64,000 nt of DNA from Bauldia sp. GTDB taxonomy: Bacteria > Pseudomonadota > Alphaproteobacteria > Rhizobiales > Kaistiaceae. Below the pieces are notes generated by a model. It was not told the DNA's origin. It ran no database searches and saw nothing but the letters and a program-made list of their open reading frames with translations. The stretch spans positions 62,001-126,000 of the forward strand of contig JANQRX010000001.1 in the NCBI GenBank assembly GCA_028284325.1, in the 5' to 3' direction. Below, piece by piece: positions 8,257-16,997 of this stretch. The position numbers and the translations under genes were made by a program. Every line of letters starts with the position of its first letter. The first letter of the stretch is position 1.

Positions 8257-8910
8257 TCAGGCGGTCCAGCCCATCGCCGTGAAGACCAGCCCCTCGGCGT
8301 GCTCCATGGTGAGCAGCAGCCCGGCGCCCGCGACCACGGCACCGGCGAGCCGCGCCGGGACGGCGCTCGCCCCCGTCGTACCGAAGCGCGTTGCCACCAG
8401 CCAGGCCACACCGGCGGCGATGGCGTACTGCACCACGCCCAGCGACAGCAGGTAGCCGAGCAGCACGCTCACGCCCGCAGTTGCTTCCTGTTCGGCGATG
8501 GTGACGCCGAAGGCCGAGCCATGGAACAGTCCGAAACCGGCAAAGAGCAGGGCGGCGACCGGCAGGTCCAGCGCCCGGCCCGACAGGACCACGCCGCCGA
8601 CGATCAGCAGCGACACCGCGATCATGATCTCGGCCGCCGGCAGCGCCGTGCCGAGGCTGGTGATCAGGCAACCGACCAGCATCGCCGCGATGTAGGCGGC
8701 CGGCGTCAGTCGCGGATGCGCGGTGAAGGCGGCGGCGACGCCGACGGCGACGATGAAGAACAGATGGTCGAAGCCGAGCAGCGGATGGCCGACGCCCGAC
8801 AGGAGGCCGTCGGCGAAGGTCGTCATCGGCTTGCCGGCGAGCGGATGATGGGCGAAGGCCGGTGTCGCAATCAGCGCGAGCGGCGCGGCGAGAAGTGCAA
8901 GACGTTTCAT
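8257..8910 (-). CDS. HupE/UreJ-family metal permease, probable cobalt importer
   Basis: 217-residue membrane protein with signal sequence and about six membrane helices. It has the HupE/UreJ motif HPLLGFDHLFFIVAVG after an exported histidine-rich start (HHPLAGKP) and a second motif GLFHGSAFG. The family transports nickel or cobalt; members placed under a cobalamin riboswitch are predicted cobalt importers. I start it at the ATG at 8910, preceded by AAGGGG, because this gives a clean signal peptide (MKRLALLAAPLALIATPAFA). An open frame continues upstream into the riboswitch and is not coding. Expression should fall when adenosylcobalamin is plentiful. Confidence 0.88.
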   Translation of the reverse strand: MKRLALLAAPLALIATPAFAHHPLAGKPMTTFADGLLSGVGHPLLGFDHLFFIVAVGVAAAFTAHPRLTPAAYIAAMLVGCLITSLGTALPAAEIMIAVSLLIVGGVVLSGRALDLPVAALLFAGFGLFHGSAFGVTIAEQEATAGVSVLLGYLLSLGVVQYAIAAGVAWLVATRFGTTGASAVPARLAGAVVAGAGLLLTMEHAEGLVFTAMGWTA

Positions 8911-8916
8911 GTGGTA

Positions 8917-8942
8917 CCCCTTTTCAGGTCTGGCAAAGGGGG
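8917..8942 (-). promoter_or_regulatory. Hairpin hiding the hupE ribosome site (riboswitch expression platform)
   Basis: On the minus strand CCCCTTT pairs perfectly with AAAGGGG across an 11-12-base loop. The 3' arm is the Shine-Dalgarno sequence of the hupE-like gene, 6 bases before its ATG. This stem could close the ribosome site when cobalamin is bound. No T-run is seen here, so translational rather than transcriptional control is favoured. Confidence 0.6.
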
Positions 8943-9036
8943 ACGTTGCAGGAAAGACATCAGGGGCTGGGCCCCGGCCATCTTCCACGGAACACCCCGT
9001 CCGTTTCGAGTGCGACCGACCGCCTGGGCGGCCGGA

Positions 9037-9225
9037 TACGGCTGGTCTCCTGGCTCGCGGGTCGCTGCCGGCCGTCGCCTTCCCGGCCAAAGCCAGTGGC
9101 ATCGTGACGGTCGGCTCGCCGCTTACAGTCGCGGGGGCGGCTGCGGCATCGGGCCCCGTCAGGGTCGTCCCTCACCGCATTCCCATTTCATCCCCTGATG
9201 CTTGAGCATCGCGTGGGGAACCGTA
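9037..9225 (-). promoter_or_regulatory. Cobalamin (adenosylcobalamin) riboswitch
   Basis: Read on the minus strand, all conserved boxes are present in order: GGGAATGCGGTG, CCGCGACTGTAAGCGG, a CACTGG...GGGAAGGC element, and the B12 box GAGCCAGGAGACCAGCC. The ends pair as helix P1: TACGGTT (9225-9219) with AGCCGTA (9043-9037). An internal hairpin uses GATGCT/AGCATC flanked by TCCCC/GGGGA. The aptamer lies about 125 bases before the hupE-like start. The remaining bases of this gene-free stretch (8911-9285) hold the expression platform on one side and about 60 unremarkable bases before the end of the PBP gene on the other. Confidence 0.95.
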
Positions 9226-9285
9226 CGTGCACGAGAGTGAAGGGATTCCACGCCGGTGGTCAAGCGCGGGCGTATGAGCGCGGTT

Positions 9286-11406
9286 CTATCCCGCCGGCCG
9301 GACGAACACGCTGGCCCGGCTCGCGGCGCCCTCGTCGTCGACCACCAGAATGTCGGTCTGGCCGGCGCCGTCGAGCGGGATGTCGAACACCCGGCGCCAC
9401 GGGTCGGCGGCCACCGGCGCACCGTTGACCAGGACCGTCAGCGGCAGCGTCCCGCGCTCCACGCTCACCTGCAGTGGCGTGCCGCGAGTCGACTCTATCA
9501 GGGCGCCGTCGGGCGGGTGGACGATCGCCGGACCGTCGGCGGCGGCATCGTCGCCCGGACGCGCGCCGAAGCGCTGCAGGCTGACCGGCAGGGCGCCGAT
9601 CGCGGCAAGCCGGGTTCCCGGCGGCGGTGGCGGCAGGGGGTGGGACGGACCGATCCGGCTGAACACGTCGTCGAGGATAGGCGCCGCCACGGCGATGCCG
9701 GCGAAGGTCTTGCCGATGCGGTCGAGCGGGCGGCCGTCGGGCCGTCCCACCCAGACGCCGACGACGTGACGGCCGTCGAAGCCGATCGCCCAGGCATCGC
9801 GGTGGCCGTAGCTGGTGCCGGTCTTGAAGGCGATGCCGGCGGGCGTGATGCCGTTGGGGTCCTGCGTGCCGGCAAGGATCGCCGCCACCTGCCAGGCCGC
9901 GCGCGGATCGAGGATGCGCGCGGTTTCGGCAGACGGGGTATCTTCGGGATCGGTGCGGAGCGTCACGGCGCGGCCACCACGCGCGACGGAGGCGTAGAGC
10001 GTCACGAGGTCCGTCAGCGTCACCCCGACGCCGCCGAGCCCGATCGCAAGGTTCGGTGCGGTGCGCTCGCCGAGCACCGGCCGCGCGCCGGCGCGGCGCA
10101 TGGCCGCCACAAGCCGTGCCGGCCCGATCCGTTCCAGCACCGCGACCGCGGGGACGTTGAGGGAGAGCTGCAGCGCCTCGCGCATGGTCACCCGGCCGCG
10201 ATGGTCGCCGTCGAAATTGGCAGGCCGATAACCGCCGAACGACCGCGGGCTGTCGTCGATCAGCGTCTCGGGATGGGCGAGCCCATCCTGGAAGGCGAGG
10301 CCGTAGATGAGCGGCTTGAGCGTCGAGCCCGGCGAGCGCACCGCCCGCGTCATGTCGATGAAGCCGGCGCGGCCGCGGTCGAAATAGTCGGCGGCGCCGA
10401 CCGAGGCAATGATCGCGCCGCTGGCGTGGTCGGCGACCAGGATGGCGACCGAGAGCCCGCCGCCGAGGCGCCCCGCGTGCTGTCGGGCGAGGTTCTCGAG
10501 CCCGGCCTGCAGGGTGGCGTCGAGGGTCAGCCGGTGGCGCTGCCGCGCCGGACGGTTTGCCACGACGCGCTCCGCGACATGGGCGGCGTGGGCCGGCTTG
10601 GCGCGACGACCCGAGGGCAGGGGTTCGGCAACGGCCCGCGCGTACTGGCGTTGATCGATGATGGTGAGCGCCCGGGCGCGCGCCAGCACCCGGTTGCGCG
10701 CCGACAGCGCGGCCGCGCGCGCGCCACGTCCGCCGTCCAGCCGTCGTGCTTCGGGCGCCTGCGGCAGGGCGACGAGCAGGGCCGCCTCGGCGGCCGAGAG
10801 ACGCCGCGGTTCGTGGCCGAAGTAGGCGAGCGATGCGGTCCGCACACCTTCGAGGTTGCCGCCGAACGGGGCGCGGTTCAGATAATGGGTGAGGATCGCC
10901 GCCTTGTCGTGGTGCTGTTCGATCGCCGCGGCGCGGACCATCTGCGTCAGCTTGCCGGCGGGGTGGGCCGTGGAGACGCCGTTGGCGAGGCGCGCCACCT
11001 GCATGGTGAGCGTCGAGCCGCCGGAGACGCCTCGGCCGTGCCGGATAACCGTTGCGGCGGCGCGCAGGAGGGCGACCGGGTCGATTCCCGCGTGGCTGTC
11101 GAAGCGGCGGTCTTCGTAACCGCGCAGCATGTCGAGATAGAGCGGGTCGAGGTCGTCGATCCGGGTTTCGAGCCGCCAGCGGCCACCGTCGACGGGAAAC
11201 GGGCGCAGGAGCGCGCCATCGCGGTCGGTGACGACAACCGACATGGCGAGGTCCGGCAACGCGCCGTCGGTCCGGGCGACCGCCAGCTTCCACGCACCCA
11301 CGACCACGAGCGGCAGGGCGGCCGCCAGAAGCGTCGCCAGCGTTGCGCCGGAGAGGCCGGAGACACGGTGTCCGATCAGATGGCGGCGCACAGGACGGAC
11401 GCTCAC
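9286..11406 (-). CDS. pbpC: Penicillin-binding protein 1C (class A PBP)
   Basis: Bifunctional peptidoglycan glycosyltransferase/transpeptidase, 706 residues, anchored by one N-terminal membrane helix (about 20-40). The GT51 domain carries the catalytic EDRRF motif (E98) and SGGSTLTMQVARL. The transpeptidase has SPGSTLKP (nucleophile S361, K364), SLNVPAV and KTGTSYGHRDAW. The C-terminal domain from about residue 610 is the PBP1C-specific BiPBP_C type (IVHPPDGALI..., ILVVDDEGAASRASVFVR). The start overlaps the stop of the alpha-2-macroglobulin gene by 4 bases (ATGA), the classic coupling of these two genes. They are thought to work together against peptidases and on damaged peptidoglycan. Confidence 0.95.
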   Translation of the reverse strand: MSVRPVRRHLIGHRVSGLSGATLATLLAAALPLVVVGAWKLAVARTDGALPDLAMSVVVTDRDGALLRPFPVDGGRWRLETRIDDLDPLYLDMLRGYEDRRFDSHAGIDPVALLRAAATVIRHGRGVSGGSTLTMQVARLANGVSTAHPAGKLTQMVRAAAIEQHHDKAAILTHYLNRAPFGGNLEGVRTASLAYFGHEPRRLSAAEAALLVALPQAPEARRLDGGRGARAAALSARNRVLARARALTIIDQRQYARAVAEPLPSGRRAKPAHAAHVAERVVANRPARQRHRLTLDATLQAGLENLARQHAGRLGGGLSVAILVADHASGAIIASVGAADYFDRGRAGFIDMTRAVRSPGSTLKPLIYGLAFQDGLAHPETLIDDSPRSFGGYRPANFDGDHRGRVTMREALQLSLNVPAVAVLERIGPARLVAAMRRAGARPVLGERTAPNLAIGLGGVGVTLTDLVTLYASVARGGRAVTLRTDPEDTPSAETARILDPRAAWQVAAILAGTQDPNGITPAGIAFKTGTSYGHRDAWAIGFDGRHVVGVWVGRPDGRPLDRIGKTFAGIAVAAPILDDVFSRIGPSHPLPPPPPGTRLAAIGALPVSLQRFGARPGDDAAADGPAIVHPPDGALIESTRGTPLQVSVERGTLPLTVLVNGAPVAADPWRRVFDIPLDGAGQTDILVVDDEGAASRASVFVRPAG

Positions 11407-14400
11407 GGAGCCGCGTCGATCCGCACCATCCCCGCGCCGGTCCGGCTCCGGTTCTGCGGTCGGTACATGTCCTCGACGATCGCGGCCGGGTGCGCGAAGA
11501 CGCCGGGCGAGACCGCGCGCACGATGTAGGCGAAGTCGCGCCGGGCGAGACCGTCGTCACGTCGGTCGAAGGCGGCGATGAAACGATCGTCGCGGAACTC
11601 GGCCGTGCGCACGGGCTCGGACAGATCGAGATTGAGGGCGCTCACCTCGCCGCTGCGCAACAGGTTGGGGTTGTCGATCTCGAAGCCGGCCGGCAGCGGA
11701 TCGTCGACGATGAAGCGCCCGCCCTCGGTACCGGCGAACAGGACCGACAGGACGACGACGAGACGCCGGCCCTGCTCGACCGTGGCGATGTCCACCGGCT
11801 GGCCGGTCTTGATGTCGAGATAGGTCCGGGTCAGTGTGCCGAGCGGGCCGCCCGCCGGCTCCGGTTCCAGGCTCACCCCGGTCCCCGTCAGAACGACATG
11901 GAGCGGCCGGTCGCCGTCATTGGTGAGCGTCAGCCCCGCGGCGAGATCACTCTCGCCCATGCGGCGGAAGAGCGCCCCCTCCCGCGGTTCGCCGTCGAGA
12001 CGGAACCGCGGTCGCGCCGCGCCGCTGATCAGGGCGTTCGCGGCCATCAGCGACCACGCCTGGTCCTGCGTGCTGAGGCGACGCCCTGACGCCCATCCGT
12101 CGGCGACATGGCGGATCAGCGCGTCCGTGCGCGAGGCCGCGACGCCGACCTCGGACGCCAGCGTCAGGATGGCGGCGCCGTCGCGGAGGCCGCTGCCGTA
12201 GTCGAAGCGGTAGCCCCCCGTCTCGCCGTCGGCGAGGTCGGCGATCGCGTCGCGGAAGACACGTTCGGCGGTCTCCTGTTCGCCGTAGAGCTTGAGGGCG
12301 GCGCCGAGTTGCGCCTTGGCGAGCGGAGTCAGGAAGTCATCCATCCGCGCATTGGCGAAGTAGCGGAGATCGCCGAGCGCGGCTTCGCCGCTGCGCGCCA
12401 GCACGAACAGGCCGTAGGCGACCTCAACGCCGCCCTGCGAGAAGTCCGGCGAATAGGCGATGCGGTTGCGGAGATTGTCGAGCGCCAGGCGCAGCGCGGT
12501 CGGCGGCACGTCGCGGCCGGTCTCCGCCGCGCGCACGAGAAAGTCCGTGACATAGGCGTCGAGCCACAGATCGCCGCCGCCGATCCCCCACAGGCCGAAA
12601 CTGCCGGTGGCATCCTGGCGCGCCACCAGCCGGCGGATGGCCTCGTCGATCCGCTCCCGCACCGCGTCGTCGCCGGCGATGCCGGCGGCCGAGGCAACGT
12701 CGGCGAGATAGAGGAGTGGCAGGGCGCGGCTGGTGATCTGCTCCGAGCAGCCATAGGGATAACGGTCGAGGGTCCGCAGCATGCCGGCGAGGTCGAGCCG
12801 CGCGGCGGCGGAGGCCGTCAGGGTCGCCCGCCAGGTCCCGGGCCTGAAACTCGCGGTCAGCTCGTCGTCCAGCGTCAGCGTGGCCCCGGGTGCGAGATCG
12901 AAGGTCGAGGCGACCAGGCTCGGTGGCGCGTTGTCGCGGATGTCGAGCGCCAGCGGCTTGTCGAGCACCGTGCCGTCCGGCAGGTCGAGGCGCACGCGGA
13001 TCTCGGCTTTGCCCGGGCGGAGCGCCGTGATCGGCACCGCGAACGTGGTCCGGTCAAGACCGGTCAGGTCGAGGGCGGTGTCGGCGCGTCCGGGCGGCAC
13101 GTCGACCAGTCCCGGATCGGCGACCACGCTGAGGTAGGCTTCTCCGGCGAGGTCCTCGACATTGGCGATGTCGAGGGCGATGCGGGAGGTGTCGCCCGGC
13201 GCCAGGAAGCGCGGCAGGCTCGCCGCCACCACGACGGGATCGCGCACCACCGCCTCGCGCGCGGCGTGGCCGACGCCGGTGGCCGACCAGGCCATGGCCA
13301 TGAACCGCACCGTGCCGTTGAAGTCGGCGAGCGGCACGTCGATGGTGGCAGTCCCGCGATCGTCGACCGCCACCAAGCCTGCGTGGAACGCCATCAGCGT
13401 CTCGGGCGGCGGCGGTCCGTCCAGCCGCATGGGTGAAGCGTCGCCACCGGTGCGCACCCGCACCGCCGTGCCGACCGTCCGGTCGATGAGATAGTTGTAG
13501 ACGTCGCGGATGCCGAGGCCGAGGCGCCGCTGTCCGAAATACCAGCCGTCGGGGTCGGGCGTGTCGAAGCCGGTGAGGTTGAGGATGCCCACATCCACGG
13601 CCGCCAGCGTCACGAACGCCGGTTCGCCAGGGCTCAGATTGGCCAGCCGGAGCGTGACCGGCACGCTGCTTCTTGGGCGTAACGTGTCCTCGACGTCGAT
13701 GGCGACCTCCAGCCGTCGGTCGCCGGGATCGACCCCGGCCCAGGCGACGCCCATGGCCCGCGCCGGCATGCGGCCGGCGGCAAGGTTCATCGGCCGGAAG
13801 GCCGTCACCAGCACGTAGGCGCCGGCGCCCCAGGCCTCGGTGACCGGCAGGTCGACGGTCGCCCCGTCGTCGGCCACCTCGACACTGAAACGATCGATGA
13901 TCCGGTCGTCCGCCACCATGATGTCGGCGACACCGGCAAACGGTGCGTTGATCCGCACGCGGGCGGTCGCGCCGATCCGGTAGCTCGGCCGGTCGAGGGT
14001 GACGCTCAGCGCCTCGGGTGTTTCCAGTGTCGCGCCGTCGCTGCGCCAGCCCGCCTCGAAGCGCACGCTGGCCGGCAGCACCGCGTGTCCGGCGGAAACG
14101 GTAAGCTCGTAGGTGCCCCATTCCACGTCGGCGTCGAGGCGCGCCGGGGCCCCGGCGGCGAGGTCGACGGTGCCTGAGGCGATCCGCTCCGTGCGGTGGA
14201 TGGCGCGATAGTCCCAGCGGCCGTTGCGGCGGAACCATTGGAAGTCGCGATGGACGGCGGCGAGGTTCCATGTCGCTTCGCCGATGGGTGTCGCGCCGTC
14301 GGGAACCACCGCCGCGACATCGAAGGCCACGGTCGAATTCTCCGGCGCGGTTCCCTCGAACAGGGGCCGGATGCCGAGCCGCGGCCGGGGGTCGTCGACG

Positions 14401-16904
14401 GCAAGGGTCAGCGAACGTTCCACCGGGCGGCCGCCGCTGTCGGTCGCCACGGCGGTCAGGATCGCCTTGGCGAGGCCGGTGCGGCTGCCGAGGCTGGGGA
14501 CAGGCGCGCGGAGCACGGCCTCGCCGCCGGCATCGGTAACGACGGTGCTGAGGAACGTCCGGTCGGGCCGGGCTTCTTCGTCGGCGAGGCCGAAAAGAAA
14601 GCCGGGATGGGTCTCGAGTGCTCGTTCCGGCCGCAGATCGATCGAACCGGTCACCTCCAGCCCGGCGCCGGGCGCACCGTAGAGGTGGCGCACGGCGACC
14701 GTGACGTCGGCCGTGCCGCCGGGCGCGACCGGCGTGCCGGCGTGGGTGAGCGACACGTCGAGCCGCTCCGGCAGGAAGTCCTCCACCAGCCAGGCGACGT
14801 CCGCGAGCGCATCGTCGTCCGGGTCGACGTGGATCGCGGCCCGCCAGGTGCCGCGCATGGCATCACCCGCCATGGCCAGGGTCTCGACCACGCCACCGAG
14901 AGATTGCGTACCGAGCCGCCGGGGTTCCTCCGCCTTGCCGTCCGGCCGGCGCACGACCATGGTCAGCGGCAGGTCGGCGGCGGCGTTGGCCGCGTGATCG
15001 CGCACCAGCGCGGTCAGATGGACGGTCTCGCCCGGGCGATAGACGCCGCGTTCGGTGGTCAGGAAGACATCGAGCGGTTGTGGCGGCGGTCGTCCTGCCA
15101 CACCGCGATCGCTGAGGTCGATCTCCGCGCGGGTGAGGTCGAGGATGGCGTAGTCGCCGTCACCGCCATCGGTTTCGGCCACCAGCAGGGCCGGCGCGAG
15201 GCTGTCGCGGCCGGCGAGCAGGCCGGGATCGAACACCGCCCGGCCGGAATCGTCGGCGGTCGCTTCCGCCAGCACCCGGTTGTTGCGCGCCACCAGCCGC
15301 AGCGCCGCGCCGGGGACCGGCGTGGCGTCCGCCAGCGACCTCACCGTGACGTGGACGCTGTCGCGACCCGCGTGGGTCGACAGGCCGAGATCGCTGGCGA
15401 TGAACCATTGGGTCGCCTGCGCTTCCCACGGCCGGTCCTGGACCAGGTCCGTGGTCGCGGTCAGCACATAGGCGCCGGGTTCGATCGGGCCCGTGAGGTC
15501 GCGGACGGGGATCGCGCCGATGGTCTCGGCGTTCGCCTCGCTCTCCACCTCGATCGTGCCTTCCCACACCAGTTCGCCCGAGGTTTGGGCGAGCCGGTCC
15601 CCGCCGTCGGCGCTGAGCTGGCCGAGAAAGGCGCCGTCGCCGATCACCCGGGCCATGGCGCGGTCGCCCACGCGGTAGAGCCGCGCAGTCAGGCTCGTGG
15701 CGTTGACGGTGGCGACCGGGATCGTCGCCCCTTCGTGGCCCGGCAGGAGATAGGCGTTGCCGGGGAAGCGGACCGAGGGCGACCGGTCGCGGACGTAGAG
15801 ATCGAGTTCGATCGTCGTCGGCGTCACCTCGCCGTCGAACGCCGGCAGGCCGGCGCGCGCAATCACCGTGTAGCGTCCGCCGTGGCGGACGCCATCGATG
15901 CAGATTTCGCGACCCGAGGCGGCGATCGCGAGGCGCGCCCCGCCGGTAACGCGCACATAGTCGCCGGCCGCCTCGCCGGTAACGCGCACATAGTCGCCGG
16001 CCGCCTCGCCGGCGACGCCGAGATCGTCGCTGTAGATCAGGCAGATGCGCGGCGCGGCGACATCGGCGTCGATCCGGTGGTCGACGAGCTTGAAACCGAA
16101 ATCGGCGACGAGGCGGTCGTAGGTCGCGCGCAGCGACGGTGTCTCGCGGAGCGCCAGGCTGGCGCGGTAGCTGAGGATGGCCGGTTTCCACTGCCGCGCA
16201 TCCTCAAGCGCGCCGCCGATCCAGGCGAGCGCGTCGGCCCGCTCGGCTTCGGTCGTGGCCCGCAGATAGGTGGCGACGGCGACCGCCTGATTGTCGCGCA
16301 GGAGGTCCTCGCGCTTCTGCCAGTCGTCGGTTTCGATCCGCAGCGCGGCGGCGAGAAGGTCCTGCCAGCGGTGAAAGCCGCCCGGCTCCAGCGTCAGCGC
16401 GTCCCTGAAGCTCTCCGTGGCGTCCTCGAACCGTCCGCCGTCGTAGGCGCTGCGGCCCTGGCGCGCGAGCTCCGCGGCATCGTCGGTGTCCGGTACGCGT
16501 CCGGCGATCGCCAGCGCGACCCGGTCGGCGTCGTCGAGCAGATCCGCCGGCAGGAAACCGAGCTCGGCGCGGCGGGTCGCGGCCGTGTCGACGTCGGACG
16601 CGGTGACGATCCGCCCCGAGACGGCGCCGGCCGCGGGGCGGCGTTCGCCGGCCGTCTCCTTGAGGAAGCACCAGCCGCTCTGGGTGTTGAAGGTGAAGGC
16701 GACACAGCGGCCGTCGTCGAGGCAGGCCGCCTGACAGGCGTCCAGCGTCGTCTCGCGCAGGATGTCGTAGTCGCCGCCGAAGAAGTCGGAGTCGGGGATC
16801 GCCACGATCCGCCGGTCCGTGGCGGTTTCCTGCGCCGCGGCCGGGCCGGCGAGCATTGCCGCAGCCGCCAGGAAGAAGGGGAGGATGACTGAAGACCGTC
16901 GCAT
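11403..16904 (-). CDS. Bacterial alpha-2-macroglobulin (YfhM-like) with PAN domain
   Basis: 1833-residue periplasmic protease trap. It has a signal peptide (residues 1-25, ending GPAAAQE) without a lipobox, so it should be soluble rather than a lipoprotein like E. coli YfhM. Residues about 40-90 form a PAN/Apple-like domain (DACQAACLDDGRCVAFTFN...WCFLK). Many MG-type beta domains follow, including the bait region. The thioester motif is CSEQ, with C1386 and Q1389 in YPYGCSEQITSRALP, then the alpha-helical thioester domain and C-terminal receptor-like domain. Proteases cut the bait, the thioester reacts and the enzyme is trapped. I begin at the ATG at 16904, which gives a proper signal peptide; an upstream in-frame ATG at 16973 does not. 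An internal 11-residue duplication is described separately. Confidence 0.93.
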   Translation of the reverse strand: MRRSSVILPFFLAAAAMLAGPAAAQETATDRRIVAIPDSDFFGGDYDILRETTLDACQAACLDDGRCVAFTFNTQSGWCFLKETAGERRPAAGAVSGRIVTASDVDTAATRRAELGFLPADLLDDADRVALAIAGRVPDTDDAAELARQGRSAYDGGRFEDATESFRDALTLEPGGFHRWQDLLAAALRIETDDWQKREDLLRDNQAVAVATYLRATTEAERADALAWIGGALEDARQWKPAILSYRASLALRETPSLRATYDRLVADFGFKLVDHRIDADVAAPRICLIYSDDLGVAGEAAGDYVRVTGEAAGDYVRVTGGARLAIAASGREICIDGVRHGGRYTVIARAGLPAFDGEVTPTTIELDLYVRDRSPSVRFPGNAYLLPGHEGATIPVATVNATSLTARLYRVGDRAMARVIGDGAFLGQLSADGGDRLAQTSGELVWEGTIEVESEANAETIGAIPVRDLTGPIEPGAYVLTATTDLVQDRPWEAQATQWFIASDLGLSTHAGRDSVHVTVRSLADATPVPGAALRLVARNNRVLAEATADDSGRAVFDPGLLAGRDSLAPALLVAETDGGDGDYAILDLTRAEIDLSDRGVAGRPPPQPLDVFLTTERGVYRPGETVHLTALVRDHAANAAADLPLTMVVRRPDGKAEEPRRLGTQSLGGVVETLAMAGDAMRGTWRAAIHVDPDDDALADVAWLVEDFLPERLDVSLTHAGTPVAPGGTADVTVAVRHLYGAPGAGLEVTGSIDLRPERALETHPGFLFGLADEEARPDRTFLSTVVTDAGGEAVLRAPVPSLGSRTGLAKAILTAVATDSGGRPVERSLTLAVDDPRPRLGIRPLFEGTAPENSTVAFDVAAVVPDGATPIGEATWNLAAVHRDFQWFRRNGRWDYRAIHRTERIASGTVDLAAGAPARLDADVEWGTYELTVSAGHAVLPASVRFEAGWRSDGATLETPEALSVTLDRPSYRIGATARVRINAPFAGVADIMVADDRIIDRFSVEVADDGATVDLPVTEAWGAGAYVLVTAFRPMNLAAGRMPARAMGVAWAGVDPGDRRLEVAIDVEDTLRPRSSVPVTLRLANLSPGEPAFVTLAAVDVGILNLTGFDTPDPDGWYFGQRRLGLGIRDVYNYLIDRTVGTAVRVRTGGDASPMRLDGPPPPETLMAFHAGLVAVDDRGTATIDVPLADFNGTVRFMAMAWSATGVGHAAREAVVRDPVVVAASLPRFLAPGDTSRIALDIANVEDLAGEAYLSVVADPGLVDVPPGRADTALDLTGLDRTTFAVPITALRPGKAEIRVRLDLPDGTVLDKPLALDIRDNAPPSLVASTFDLAPGATLTLDDELTASFRPGTWRATLTASAAARLDLAGMLRTLDRYPYGCSEQITSRALPLLYLADVASAAGIAGDDAVRERIDEAIRRLVARQDATGSFGLWGIGGGDLWLDAYVTDFLVRAAETGRDVPPTALRLALDNLRNRIAYSPDFSQGGVEVAYGLFVLARSGEAALGDLRYFANARMDDFLTPLAKAQLGAALKLYGEQETAERVFRDAIADLADGETGGYRFDYGSGLRDGAAILTLASEVGVAASRTDALIRHVADGWASGRRLSTQDQAWSLMAANALISGAARPRFRLDGEPREGALFRRMGESDLAAGLTLTNDGDRPLHVVLTGTGVSLEPEPAGGPLGTLTRTYLDIKTGQPVDIATVEQGRRLVVVLSVLFAGTEGGRFIVDDPLPAGFEIDNPNLLRSGEVSALNLDLSEPVRTAEFRDDRFIAAFDRRDDGLARRDFAYIVRAVSPGVFAHPAAIVEDMYRPQNRSRTGAGMVRIDAAP
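15946..16011. repeat. Perfect 33-bp tandem duplication inside the macroglobulin gene
   Basis: Two identical 33-base units stand head to tail (15946-15978 and 15979-16011). They keep the frame and double an 11-residue segment, GEAAGDYVRVT, around residues 298-320. Perfect identity at the DNA level suggests a recent slippage event or a variable repeat. Confidence 0.9.
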
Positions 16905-16997
16905 CGTCGTCTCACCGCGTGTCGCGCTGCCCCCAGCGCTCGGCAGAGTACCCGCCGGGCGCGTCCGGGGCAAAGGGTGCCGGTGAGACGCCGGTTA

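Noticed and set aside
8911-9102. N-terminal extension of the hupE-like gene to 9102
   Set aside because: It would translate through the riboswitch aptamer and destroy the signal peptide position.
9256-11529. A 757-residue open frame on the plus strand opposite pbpC
   Set aside because: It is antisense to a clear PBP1C gene, has low-complexity Arg/Gly/Asp composition and no family motifs. Such frames are expected in GC-rich DNA.
14196-16892. An 898-residue plus-strand open frame opposite the macroglobulin gene
   Set aside because: Shadow of the real minus-strand gene; repetitive composition and no domain.
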